From contig PNJU01000011.1 of NCBI GenBank assembly GCA_013822015.1, forward strand, positions 33,765 to 97,764: 64,000 nt of DNA, in the 5' to 3' direction. The stretch comes from Candidatus Puniceispirillum sp. GTDB taxonomy: Bacteria; Pseudomonadota; Alphaproteobacteria; Caedimonadales; UBA1908. Shown here piece by piece: positions 34,483 through 42,510 of this stretch. Numbering within the stretch: the first letter of the stretch is position 1; the number at the start of each line of letters is the position of its first letter. The translations under genes and the position numbers were made by a program. The notes beneath the pieces are model-generated. The model worked only from the letters and a program-made list of their open reading frames with translations, did not search any database and was not told the origin of the DNA.

Positions 34483-35619
34483 CTATTGCGTTAATCTGGG
34501 AATCGCTGGCGAAAGATATGATGATAATTTAAGGCGCTTGGCCAACTCAACAAAGGGATGTTCTGCCCCCAACCCAAGTGTCTGATAGTTTGCGCAACGA
34601 TTTGACATGTCATGACCCAAAAGAAATCTGGAGGCCCGTTCAGCAGATGACTGACTTGCCAATGCGTTCTCAAAGCGCATGCGTACGGTTTCCTCATTGC
34701 TGCCCAAGCGCAAGACGAGCGCCGGCAAAATCACGTTTGTATCAACGTGCTCGTCCTTACCAAGGGTTGCAAACAGCCAATCATCTTCAGGGAGATATTT
34801 GCGCAGGTAAGGCAATCGCTCCCCACCTGAAAGCTGGGCTGCCTTTCTCAAAACATCGGGGCTTTTTCCCACACAGGCCTCCAATATCTTGTCTTCACTA
34901 AACCATTTTACGTCTTTGAGAATATCCCCCACAAGTGGAAGAGTGCCTTCGTCCATAAGGGCCGCCAGTGTAAAATCGTAACCCCTCAGGGAGGGACCAC
35001 AGAACCCACCTTGTAAAAAGCTCTTGAGGGCATCGACATTGCCACCCGTCAGCACGTGGGCACCCTCCAGTGCCCAGACGCGGTGCTGGGGATCAAATGA
35101 CGCCTGGGCCACAAGGCGCACCTTTTCATAGGGCTGGCCGATACTGCGCAGTGCGATCACGTTAACAAGTGGAGGCTTTGTGACACCTTTCACAAGCGCT
35201 TTTATGCAGAACATGTGCTCCCTGGTGAGCGACACATGCTTCATTTCCACAAGCGCCTTCAATACAGGAAGAAGGTGCGTACCTTCAAAGCCCGCTTGCG
35301 CAAAAAAGTCCAGTTTCTCACAAGAGACCAATACCCCAGTGCCGATGATCTGCTGCCTGTAACGCTCAGAAGTATCCTCACGAAGAAGAGACTCCAGAAG
35401 CGCCTGCTTTTCTTGTGCCATCTGCGCAGGGCCCTTTTTTGCTATACTTTTGAGCGTGTCTCCACACCTTGGGAGGTCAAAGGCATTTATACCGCCGCTT
35501 TGTCTGGTGGTCGCCTGTGACGTGAAGAGGGAGTCATGGAGATCATCATCGTTGGCACAGGAAGCGTTTACAAAAGCCATAACCGCCACAGTTGATAAAA
35601 AAATGTATGCTCTTTTCAT
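34483..35619 (-). CDS. Exported protein of unknown function
   Basis: The protein is 378 aa with a signal peptide (MKRAYIFLSTVAVMAFVNAS, cleavage near SCA-N). The rest is rich in Leu and helical (repeating LLxxLxxxDxxxxY-like stretches), suggesting an alpha-solenoid, but I recognise no family. The ATG at 35619 follows an excellent GGAGGTGGGG site, so the longer frame to 35685 is not used. Periplasmic or secreted. Confidence 0.65.
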   Translation of the reverse strand: MKRAYIFLSTVAVMAFVNASCANDDDLHDSLFTSQATTRQSGGINAFDLPRCGDTLKSIAKKGPAQMAQEKQALLESLLREDTSERYRQQIIGTGVLVSCEKLDFFAQAGFEGTHLLPVLKALVEMKHVSLTREHMFCIKALVKGVTKPPLVNVIALRSIGQPYEKVRLVAQASFDPQHRVWALEGAHVLTGGNVDALKSFLQGGFCGPSLRGYDFTLAALMDEGTLPLVGDILKDVKWFSEDKILEACVGKSPDVLRKAAQLSGGERLPYLRKYLPEDDWLFATLGKDEHVDTNVILPALVLRLGSNEETVRMRFENALASQSSAERASRFLLGHDMSNRCANYQTLGLGAEHPFVELAKRLKLSSYLSPAIPRLTQ

Positions 35620-35808
35620 CCCCACCTCCAAGCCGTTCAAAATGAGTGCCTCAGTAGTATGGCGCAAACTTGCCGCCTTGGGCAATTTTAAAAAGCACTC
35701 CCTTTTACGTCAGTTTAAAAAGACATACAAGCCTCAACTTTCACAGAGTTTCAAAGTGTTACACCCTTTAGGTGAGCACACGAAAACCGCTCATAAAAGG
35801 AGAAAAAA

Positions 35809-36261
35809 ATGGTGACCTTTGTTGGAATGAAAGATGATTTTGGAGCAGACCTTGTTGATCTGGTGGAGTTGGAATTCGACGCGCTAGAGGCTTACGACGC
35901 AGCCATCGCACGATTAGAAAACGAAGAATACAAGGATAATCTGATGTCCTTTAGGGACGATCATGAGCGCCATATCAAGGATCTCTCAGATCTTTTGAGA
36001 AAGAACAATATCGACGCCCCCACGCAAACAAGTGGCGCAAAACACTGGATGACGAAGGGCAAAGTCGTCCTTGGTAACCTTGTGGGCGATCGCACGATCT
36101 TACGAGCCATGCGCAGCAATGAGATAGACACCAATACGGCTTATGAAAGAATTTGCAACCACGAAAATATGTGGGCAGAGGCGCGGTTCATCCTCCAGGA
36201 AGCCTTCAAGGATGAAAAGCGCCACAAGGAATGGCTCAATTCTGTCATAGAAACTGAATAA
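35809..36261 (+). CDS. Ferritin-like PA2169/DUF2383-type protein
   Basis: The protein is 150 aa and all-helical. The first helices (LVELEFDALEAYDAAIARLE, then FRDDHERHIKDL) and the later NHENMWAEARFILQEAFKDE follow the four-helix ferritin-like DUF2383 pattern with Glu and His ligands. The AAAAGGAG ribosome site is strong. It may be involved in metal or oxidative stress; no specific role is known. It is followed at 40 bp by a membrane-protein gene. Confidence 0.75.
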   Translation: MVTFVGMKDDFGADLVDLVELEFDALEAYDAAIARLENEEYKDNLMSFRDDHERHIKDLSDLLRKNNIDAPTQTSGAKHWMTKGKVVLGNLVGDRTILRAMRSNEIDTNTAYERICNHENMWAEARFILQEAFKDEKRHKEWLNSVIETE

Positions 36262-36301
36262 AGCTGAGCTGAGTCCAGTTCACACAACACAGGAGAGTAA
36301 C

Positions 36302-36808
36302 ATGTCACAAGTCTTCAAAGCGGAAGCCTTTTCCCACGATACCCCAGAAGCACGCACGCTACCATTTGATCAGTATCGTTTGCTAGCTGAGACGGTCAGC
36401 AAGAACAACGACATGCGCGAGCAAGCCAACAACTTTTGGACAACCGTCAATGTGGTTCTTATTTCTGGTCTTGCCTATATTAAAGATGCAAGCAACATCG
36501 ATCTTTCACACAAACCAGCGTTTATGTGGGTCGTCATTGGTCTAGGTTACGTCCTGAGTCTGACATGGCTTTCGTATCTAGGACGGGTGAAACGCGTGGA
36601 AGAAACAGGCACCGCAATCCTTGCGGAAATGGAGAGCTCCATGCCTCACAAAATTTTCACAAAACTCAACGGAAGTAAGCCTAAAGAAGGAAAGTCTGTG
36701 CTCACGCTCACAGAGATTATGGTGCCCACAGTCTTCCTGCTGGGATATTTTTTCTTTACAGTGGGGCTTATATTTTTCAAGCAAGAAGCGATCCGACCCG
36801 CCTTGTAA
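36302..36808 (+). CDS. RipA-family-like membrane protein
   Basis: The protein is 168 aa. A soluble N-terminus (YRLLAETVSKNNDMREQANNF) is followed by membrane segments at about 42-60, 72-90 and 135-158. It resembles the small RipA-type octameric membrane proteins. AGGAGAG lies before the ATG. Function unknown to me; co-transcription with the ferritin-like gene is plausible. Confidence 0.6.
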   Translation: MSQVFKAEAFSHDTPEARTLPFDQYRLLAETVSKNNDMREQANNFWTTVNVVLISGLAYIKDASNIDLSHKPAFMWVVIGLGYVLSLTWLSYLGRVKRVEETGTAILAEMESSMPHKIFTKLNGSKPKEGKSVLTLTEIMVPTVFLLGYFFFTVGLIFFKQEAIRPAL

Positions 36809-36818
36809 ACTGCCTCAA

Positions 36819-36840
36819 GGGGGGGCTGGGCTCCCCCCCC
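36819..36840. terminator. GC-rich hairpin between convergent genes
   Basis: GGGGGGG and CCCCCCC pair around a CTGGGCT loop between the rightward gene ending at 36808 and the leftward gene ending at 36847. There is no T run, so it is only a possible terminator. Confidence 0.35.
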
Positions 36841-36846
36841 TCCCCC

Positions 36847-37515
36847 CTACTCGTCCTTAAGGACAACGACGTCTTGCCAGAAATCAATCATCTTCCGCGT
36901 AGACTCCACAAGCTCTCTCATCTCATAGGACTTGCACATATAGGCGCATGCGCCGCTGGCGTACGCTTTTTTGAGATCTGCGTAGTTTAAGCTGCCTGTC
37001 CAAATGATGACGGGAATATGGAAAAAGTTCTTGCTGCTTTTAAGGTAACGCAGGAACTGAAAACCGTTTTGGTTCGGCAGATTTATGTCGAGAAGTATCA
37101 AGTCAGGCAAGCGCCCTGGCGGATTTCTCAAGTACTTTTCGGCCAGGTCTGGCGCGTTCAAAACATGGACATCCACCTTGTCATTCACATCCTTGATGCA
37201 CCCCACCAGGATCTCAGCGTCCGTGACATCGTCCTCGACCAACATAATACTCAAGGGCCTTTTAAGGTCCTGTGCCGTAATGTGTTGGATACGGACCGTT
37301 TCCTCATCGACTTGGTCAAAGAAATGCTCGATGGGAACGCTATAAATTTTGGACAGCTTGTACAGGGTTTCCGAGCTGATCTTTGTATCACCTTGCTCAT
37401 ACTTGAAGAGTGTCTGATGGGACACGTCCATCTGCTTAGAAGCCTCCTCAAGGGTCATGTTTCTCTTCTTACGAAAATGCTTCAGCCTTTTGCCGATTTG
37501 CTCGTTGATGTTCAT
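36847..37515 (-). CDS. Hybrid regulator: N-terminal XRE HTH plus C-terminal receiver
   Basis: The protein is 222 aa. Residues 5-67 are an XRE HTH (MTLEEASKQMDVSHQTLFKY). Residues 88-210 are a response-regulator receiver with all key residues: E94/D95/D96, phospho-acceptor D143 (LLDINLP), T173 (WTGS) and K195 (MCKSYE). Usual regulators put the receiver first and use OmpR or LuxR outputs; this order and DNA-binding type are uncommon. It lies 9 bp after the histidine kinase gene, forming a two-component pair. Confidence 0.9.
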   Translation of the reverse strand: MNINEQIGKRLKHFRKKRNMTLEEASKQMDVSHQTLFKYEQGDTKISSETLYKLSKIYSVPIEHFFDQVDEETVRIQHITAQDLKRPLSIMLVEDDVTDAEILVGCIKDVNDKVDVHVLNAPDLAEKYLRNPPGRLPDLILLDINLPNQNGFQFLRYLKSSKNFFHIPVIIWTGSLNYADLKKAYASGACAYMCKSYEMRELVESTRKMIDFWQDVVVLKDE

Positions 37516-37524
37516 GGGACACTC

Positions 37525-39018
37525 CTATTTCTCTTTGATTGTGAATTTGATGGAAAGACCCTGGCCGTTTTTGTTGGGCTCTGCCCAAATGCTGCCATTG
37601 TGCTTTTCCACAATTTTTTTACAGATCGCAAGGCCAAGACCCTTCCCTGGCACATGGTGATGTCCCCTGCGGAAGGGTTTAAAGATGTGTTTGGCCGAGG
37701 TGCCCTCAAGGCCGTGTCCGTTATCACTAATGACCACCACCGACGTTTCCTTTTCCAACTTTGTTTCAATCGTCAACAGAAGGGGCCTGTCTGGGTGCCT
37801 ATATTTGACAGCGTTAGAAATGAGGTTGCTAAACACCTGGATCATGAGGACTCGGTCAACTTTCAGTGTAGGTAAATGTGAAATCTTGATGGTGTGGGCA
37901 ACATTCTCAAAATAGATATCATTCATCTTCAGCGCTTCGTACACACACTCCTGCAGGGGGGTCGCTTTAAGCTTCAAGGCATGGGATGAGAGCTGGGAAA
38001 AGGTCAGGATATCCTCGATCAGGGTCTTGGCAAAAACAACAAGCTCTTTGACTTGCTCCAGCATATCTCTGCGGGGGCCCTCAACATCATCATGTTGATA
38101 CTGAAACCTTGACACGAGAAGCTGAATCTTGCGCAGTGGCGTTTGAAGATCGTGGGACATCACAAAGGCAAAGTCCAGCAATTCAGCGTTTTGCTTCGTG
38201 AGACGCTTATTAAGGGACACAATCTGCTTAAAGCGCAAATCCAGCTCTTTTTGAAGCTGGTCAATGTTCTCAATCAACAGGGTGATATTGTTGACCTCCG
38301 TATTGCTCGCCTCAACGCCTGGGATTTTCTTACGTCCGGCCAGGCGCTTAAGGGATCTTGTAATATTATCAAGGGGGATGATAATCGACTGGGTGATACC
38401 AAAAAGCAAAAAAATGACCGCGTATATTAGCGGAAACAAAAACGTGAGTTTTTTAAACGCTAGGGCCTCAAAATGCTCCTCCAGATCAGAGACCCAATCT
38501 CCCGTCCCAACGAGCCAACCCCACGGTGCAAAATAGCTGGCGTAGAAAATTTTACGCTCATATTTTCCCTCACGGTCTATATATCCTTGCACCGGTCTGT
38601 CCTTTTTTTGGGACTCCTTTAAAAGGGCAGCAACTTTGGGAATATCTTCTTTTTTGAGCGCGTTGTTGGTGCGTCCGATAAGCTCAAACTGGCGCCCACC
38701 CTTTGGCGTGAGATCAAGAATAAAGTACCCATTGGCGGGGCAGTGATAGATACTATCAAGGATTCTTTTGGCTTTGGATTGCGCCTCTTCAAGGCCAATT
38801 TCGCCGTCCAAAACACGCTGATGATAAAAATCCAAGATTGTAACGGCTTGGGCCGAGAGGGAGATCAGATTCTTATGTCTTGCGTTGTAAAGTGTTGTTC
38901 TATCCAGATACAAATCGAGGCACAAAATACCCGCATACAAGATCATAGAGCTATAGCCCAGAAATTTGAGCTTCTTCTCAATGGAAAAGCGGCTGAGAAA
39001 TTTTACAATTCTATGCAA
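37525..39018 (-). CDS. Sensor histidine kinase with single Cache domain
   Basis: The protein is 497 aa: membrane helix 1 (about 17-37), a periplasmic single-Cache domain (GYFILDLTPKGG...YASYFAPWGWLVGTGDWV), membrane helix 2 (about 190-210), a HAMP-like linker, a coiled coil, HisKA with SHDLQTPLRKIQ, and HATPase with NLISNAVKY and DNGHGLEG. It senses a small extracellular ligand and should phosphorylate the XRE-receiver regulator encoded just downstream. Confidence 0.93.
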   Translation of the reverse strand: MHRIVKFLSRFSIEKKLKFLGYSSMILYAGILCLDLYLDRTTLYNARHKNLISLSAQAVTILDFYHQRVLDGEIGLEEAQSKAKRILDSIYHCPANGYFILDLTPKGGRQFELIGRTNNALKKEDIPKVAALLKESQKKDRPVQGYIDREGKYERKIFYASYFAPWGWLVGTGDWVSDLEEHFEALAFKKLTFLFPLIYAVIFLLFGITQSIIIPLDNITRSLKRLAGRKKIPGVEASNTEVNNITLLIENIDQLQKELDLRFKQIVSLNKRLTKQNAELLDFAFVMSHDLQTPLRKIQLLVSRFQYQHDDVEGPRRDMLEQVKELVVFAKTLIEDILTFSQLSSHALKLKATPLQECVYEALKMNDIYFENVAHTIKISHLPTLKVDRVLMIQVFSNLISNAVKYRHPDRPLLLTIETKLEKETSVVVISDNGHGLEGTSAKHIFKPFRRGHHHVPGKGLGLAICKKIVEKHNGSIWAEPNKNGQGLSIKFTIKEK

Positions 39019-39069
39019 AATAAAAACTTTCTTCTTTTTTCACCCTTGTATAGGGCCCTTTTCATCACG

Positions 39070-39822
39070 TCAACACTTTGGGCCAATCTTAGCGCTTTTT
39101 CCACCAAGCACCCCGCTTAGCAGGGCCCTCTCCTGGACCCCGCGCATCTCCATGATCCGGCGCTTGTTAAAGTCACGCACGCACTGGTCCAAGGCCTCAC
39201 AAAACGTTTTTTGAACCCAGTACCCTGGCAATTTTCCCTCAATCCAACGACGCAGGAATAGAGAAAACGTCTCCCCAGGCAGAACATCGTCCGTGATATG
39301 ATGCTCAATGCCCAAATCCCAACACGCCCTCATAAAGGTGACGGACGCAGGCTGGGACTTCTTATCTGTCACAAGACACACCGTTTTTTCACCTGGCTCG
39401 TGGTTTTCGAGGGCCTGATTCAAAGCCAAAAGCCAGTGCCAGGCACGGCAGGACGCCGCGAAGGTAAAACCCTTTACAAGTCCGGTGGCAGCCTCCATCG
39501 CATAGATGATTTTAAGATCAGCCCATCCATCGGCCTTATATGTAAACATATCCATTTGCCAAAGTGGGGGCTGGGGCTGCTTCGCGCGCTGGCGAGCCTT
39601 GTAAGACGATACCTTTGTTTGCGCTTGTTGTCTTTGTTTAAGCAGAGCAACCATGCGCGCAACGCTTCCTCTTGTGACATTCAGGTCCCTTGAATAGCGC
39701 ATATAAGACCAAATGCGTGTGCTGCCCCATGTAGGGTTCATGTTTTGAATATTAGCCAGATGCGCCATAAGAGTGTCTTCATCCGTGTCGTGCTTTCTTT
39801 CATTTTCCAAGCCCACTAACAT
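39070..39822 (-). CDS. IS3-like transposase (rve/DDE integrase core)
   Basis: The protein is 250 aa. The N-terminal part (WGSTRIWSYMRYSRDLNVTRGSVARMVALLKQR) corresponds to the HTH_21 region of IS3 OrfB proteins. An RNase H-like core follows: D in WQMDMFTY, D in LVTDKKSQ and E in PGETFSLFLRRW, giving a plausible DDE triad. AAAGGTG precedes the ATG. I see no OrfA and no terminal inverted repeats, and it ends 52 bp before the histidine kinase gene, so it is probably immobile or domesticated. Upstream (39,823-40,088) there are a GC-rich inverted repeat near 39,895-39,921 and three GTTTAAAC sites, but no gene. Confidence 0.75.
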   Translation of the reverse strand: MLVGLENERKHDTDEDTLMAHLANIQNMNPTWGSTRIWSYMRYSRDLNVTRGSVARMVALLKQRQQAQTKVSSYKARQRAKQPQPPLWQMDMFTYKADGWADLKIIYAMEAATGLVKGFTFAASCRAWHWLLALNQALENHEPGEKTVCLVTDKKSQPASVTFMRACWDLGIEHHITDDVLPGETFSLFLRRWIEGKLPGYWVQKTFCEALDQCVRDFNKRRIMEMRGVQERALLSGVLGGKSAKIGPKC

Positions 39823-40088
39823 TTTTTCACCTTTGTTGATCGCTTTTCAATCTGTGCGCATCTTAAGGCGTCTTCCCCAGAAGGTTTAATTGAAAACCCC
39901 GCCAGATTTCGCCGGGGGGTTTAAACACCCGCAAGTATCGTAGTTTAAACGCTAGCAAATGGACCTTTTTCGCCATCAGGTCCACGCTCTTACCAAAAGT
40001 TTAAACCAGCCGATCTTGTTCAACTGGCACCCCTGCGTGTTTTTGGCAATCATGAACATGTGGCGGACAAAAACCAAAGGAGAAAGAG

Positions 40089-40367
40089 ATGAGTACTTAC
40101 AACACGTACGATAAATATGGACACACTACAGCCCAACCCTCTCCTTTGGATTTTGACGACCTTGTCCCCTTTATTGAGGACGTTGCATATCCAGCCCTGA
40201 GGGAGGACATCATCCAAGAGGCGCAGCGGAACCACGCGCCTTCTCGGCTAGCCCTCTTTCTCAACTGGATTGATGGGCGCCTCTACGGGTCCCTGAGCGA
40301 TGTAGAGGCAGCCTTCCGTCACATTACACACGGCCTTAAAGGACAAACCATCACACAGTTATGGTAA
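40089..40367 (+). CDS. DUF2795-like small protein
   Basis: The protein is 92 aa. The pattern PFIEDVAYPALREDIIQEAQRNHAPSR...LNWIDGRLYGSLSDVEAAF resembles the DUF2795 fold (core x-FPATKxEL...A...NW...YxSxxDV), also seen in the gene at 40498. AAGGAGAAAGAG precedes the ATG. Function unknown; often stress-related. Confidence 0.6.
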   Translation: MSTYNTYDKYGHTTAQPSPLDFDDLVPFIEDVAYPALREDIIQEAQRNHAPSRLALFLNWIDGRLYGSLSDVEAAFRHITHGLKGQTITQLW

Positions 40368-40419
40368 TTGCAGGGTCGCACAATCGCCGGCCTTAAGCAT
40401 TGGGAAGAAGGAGAAACAG

Positions 40420-40428
40420 ATGAAGTAA
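40420..40428 (+). other. Minimal start-stop frame (ATG AAG TAA) with strong ribosome site
   Basis: A GAAGGAG site is followed 6 bp later by ATG AAG TAA. The frame beyond the stop continues for about 20 sense codons. It could be a broken small gene or a leader that affects the gene at 40498. Only the sequence pattern supports it. Confidence 0.3.
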
Positions 40429-40497
40429 CCATTGACCAGAGCATTCAGCGAAGAAGTAGGCCAAAACGGTCGTAATAATGTTTTATAGGAGTATGAA

Positions 40498-40749
40498 ATG
40501 TCTAATAGTTCAAATCGCATTGAGGAAGCCTTCGAAGACGGAGAAGAAGCTCTTATGGAACGTTGGGAAGAGACGAAGGGCTATTTGCATGCCATAGAGT
40601 TCCCAGCCACCAAAGATGAGTTGCTGGAAAAAGCCCAGTCTGTTGAAGCATCGGACACTGCTGTTGGCTTTATAAAGCGCCTTGCACAGCGCACATATGA
40701 AAGTTTCGACGATATGTTAGAAGCCGCCAAAAAAGTTATTGGTCAATAA
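40498..40749 (+). CDS. DUF2795-family protein
   Basis: The protein is 83 aa with a good match to DUF2795: IEFPATKDELLEKAQSVEAS, then FIKRLAQRTYESFDDMLEAA. TAGGAG lies upstream. It probably shares transcription with the exported protein 15 bp downstream. Role not known. Confidence 0.78.
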   Translation: MSNSSNRIEEAFEDGEEALMERWEETKGYLHAIEFPATKDELLEKAQSVEASDTAVGFIKRLAQRTYESFDDMLEAAKKVIGQ

Positions 40750-40764
40750 TTAAGGAGAATCTCT

Positions 40765-41127
40765 ATGAAAAAAATCATCTGTTTTGCTGCAGCACTTGCA
40801 ACACTTGCACCCCTGGCCGCTAAGGCTGAGCGCCTGCACATTGTGAACGAAAATAAGAAAGCACTTGCAGTGAAAGTTCGCGCCAGCGGCGATCCCCTCA
40901 CGGAGGAGCTAGCTGAAAAGCGTGTGACAATTCCCCAAGAGCATTTCTTTGATTTTACGGTTTCACCGGCAGACTTAAACGGTAAAAGCCTTTACGACAT
41001 CGTGGGGGACACAAATCCCGTGGCCATGGGCGGCACGTGTAAGAATCTGCGCGTCGAGCAGAAATACAAGATTGTATTCACAAACGACACCGTTGGCACG
41101 AGCTGCATCGCAACACCCATGGACTAA
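40765..41127 (+). CDS. Small exported protein, paralogue A
   Basis: The protein is 120 aa with a signal peptide (MKKIICFAAALATLAPLAAKA). The mature part begins with ERLHIVNENKKALAVKV and ends with GTCKNLRVEQ...TNDTVGTSCIA, including two Cys likely to form a disulfide. It is clearly paralogous to the protein at 41443. Beta-rich, periplasmic or secreted. Function unknown. Confidence 0.75.
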   Translation: MKKIICFAAALATLAPLAAKAERLHIVNENKKALAVKVRASGDPLTEELAEKRVTIPQEHFFDFTVSPADLNGKSLYDIVGDTNPVAMGGTCKNLRVEQKYKIVFTNDTVGTSCIATPMD

Positions 41128-41159
41128 TACCTTTACGTTCATGGGTGCCTCCCAAACTC

Positions 41160-41192
41160 AGGGGCCGCTTCGCACGCGGCCCCTCTTTTTTT
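41160..41192 (+). terminator. Rho-independent terminator
   Basis: GGGGCCGC and GCGGCCCC pair around a short TTCGCAC loop, followed by a run of seven T. It ends the unit of the 40765 gene. Confidence 0.92.
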
Positions 41193-41326
41193 GTCAATAA
41201 AAACCTCTCCGACACAATTGCGCACAAAAAAATCAAATTATTAAAAAGACGCACATCTTTAAAACGTTTAAATAAGATGGTCTATTCAACTACCCCTTTG
41301 CTTTTAGGCATGTGACAATGAGTAAT

Positions 41327-41414
41327 GTCATCTACCGGATCCGGAAATGACGTCTGGCCATAAAGCTATAAAGGGGTCCTATCTATGGGCCACGGGTTGG
41401 CAACCACCCTGTGG
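41327..41414 (+). promoter_or_regulatory. Palindrome and leader hairpins before paralogue B
   Basis: GTCAT...CCGGATCCGG...ATGAC (41327-41351) is a nested palindrome suitable for a dimeric regulator. A further structure CCAC-GGGTTGGCAACC-ACCCTGTGG (41390-41414) lies in the expected leader just before the gene at 41443. Together they suggest specific control of this exported protein. The rest of the 41,193-41,442 gap shows nothing. Confidence 0.5.
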
Positions 41415-41442
41415 ATTGTCGTTTTAAAGAAGGAGTAAGCGA

Positions 41443-41805
41443 ATGAAAAAGAATATTCTTATGGCTGTGGTATGTTGTTTTGGCATTGTATCGTCATCAC
41501 ATGCAGGCACAATCAAGGTTGTCAATGAGAACACAAAAGACCTCACAGTCCGCCTTTTCGTGGAAGGATCACCAAGCCAGCAAGCAATGACGGAGCGTTG
41601 TTGTCAAATGCGTGGCAAGGGAAGTTGTCACCTCAAGACAACACCTGGGCAAGTGCTGGGGGCCACGCACTACGCCATCGAAGGCGAGACAAACCCTTTC
41701 ACGTCCACCGGGTCCTGCAGGAACCTGCGCGTTGATAAAGACTATCAGGTTACCTTCACAGACGACGCCATTGGCACAAGCTGCATCGCAAGACGCCTTA
41801 ATTAA
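41443..41805 (+). CDS. Small exported protein, paralogue B
   Basis: The protein is 120 aa with a signal peptide (MKKNILMAVVCCFGIVSSSHA). It shares IKVVNENTKDLTVRL, the TNPF(T/A) region and the C-terminal GSCRNLRVDKDYQVTFTDD with paralogue A, plus extra Cys residues in the middle (ERCCQMRGKGSC). AAGGAG precedes the ATG. It has its own promoter region and terminator, so it is regulated separately from A. Confidence 0.75.
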   Translation: MKKNILMAVVCCFGIVSSSHAGTIKVVNENTKDLTVRLFVEGSPSQQAMTERCCQMRGKGSCHLKTTPGQVLGATHYAIEGETNPFTSTGSCRNLRVDKDYQVTFTDDAIGTSCIARRLN

Positions 41806-41834
41806 CCAAGGCTAAACCCTGACACACAAAAAAA

Positions 41835-41862
41835 ACCGCGCGCCCTGCGCGGCTTTTTTTTA
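41835..41862 (+). terminator. Rho-independent terminator
   Basis: CCGCGC and GCGCGG pair around GCCCT, followed by nine T. It ends the transcript of the 41443 gene. Confidence 0.92.
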
Positions 41863-41928
41863 ATACCTCCGGCAAAGCCGTGCCTATGGTAGGAGGTACT
41901 TTTCGTGCGCCTGAATAAATGCAAACAG

Positions 41929-42288
41929 TTATTGCGTTTCGTTATAGCGATCTCCGGCTGGTTTTGTCTCTTGCAGCCACCAAAAAAGCAAAGGGATCAT
42001 GCCAAACATGATAGGGATGAGTAAAAGCCACTAACCGCTCCTTCCTGTGTCGTGGAGACGCCGACAGCCCGCGGCAAGCACTGGCGTAAGGAAGACGATG
42101 CCAACACAGAGTTGAATGGTACTATATTTGGAACCAGCGTTCCCAACAATCGCATCACCCAAGATATTTGAGAATACCTGAATAAGAAAATAGAAAAAGT
42201 AGAAATATAGAAATTCGTTTTTAGAGGCGCGACCTGAGAATGTCGCGAACTTCATCATGCACGTTGAAATCGCCTGTTCAAAATTCAT
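41929..42288 (-). pseudogene. DUF805 membrane protein broken by an in-frame TAG
   Basis: The leftward frame begins as a DUF805 protein (FSGRASKNEFLYFYFFYFLIQ and CRRLHDTGRSG) but meets TAG where the family has Trp (GRSGW). The frame then continues as WLLLIPIMFGMIPLLFWW... to a TAA at 41929-41931, which completes the family. A single TGG-to-TAG change explains this. It is a recent pseudogene unless the stop is read through. Confidence 0.85.
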
Positions 42289-42470
42289 TTTTTATCAACT
42301 TTAAAATGATTCTGCAAGGAGTCACAAATGGTCTTGCGTATACCTTCGAGAGTATTTGCCTTGGAGCGCTCTGGAAAGCAAAAAAACTTGCCTGATGAAA
42401 CGTTACAGTGGGAAGAGGATGCCCTTGAGTCATTCGCAATGACATCAGGGGCATCGTCTTTTACAAACAT
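42285..42470 (-). CDS. Small unknown protein coupled to the DUF805 gene
   Basis: The protein is 61 aa. Its stop overlaps the DUF805 start (ATGA), and GAAGAG precedes its ATG, which supports real translation. No domain is recognised; one HCNVSSGKFFCFP stretch has two Cys. It may be a decayed 3' part of a larger gene. Confidence 0.4.
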   Translation of the reverse strand: MFVKDDAPDVIANDSRASSSHCNVSSGKFFCFPERSKANTLEGIRKTICDSLQNHFKVDKK

Positions 42471-42510
42471 ACGCTCTTCACGCGTAGAGACGCGCTACTA
42501 GCTCTCGATA

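Noticed and set aside
37018-37875. Rightward 285-codon frame antisense to the two-component genes
   Set aside because: It overlaps clear receiver and kinase domains on the other strand.
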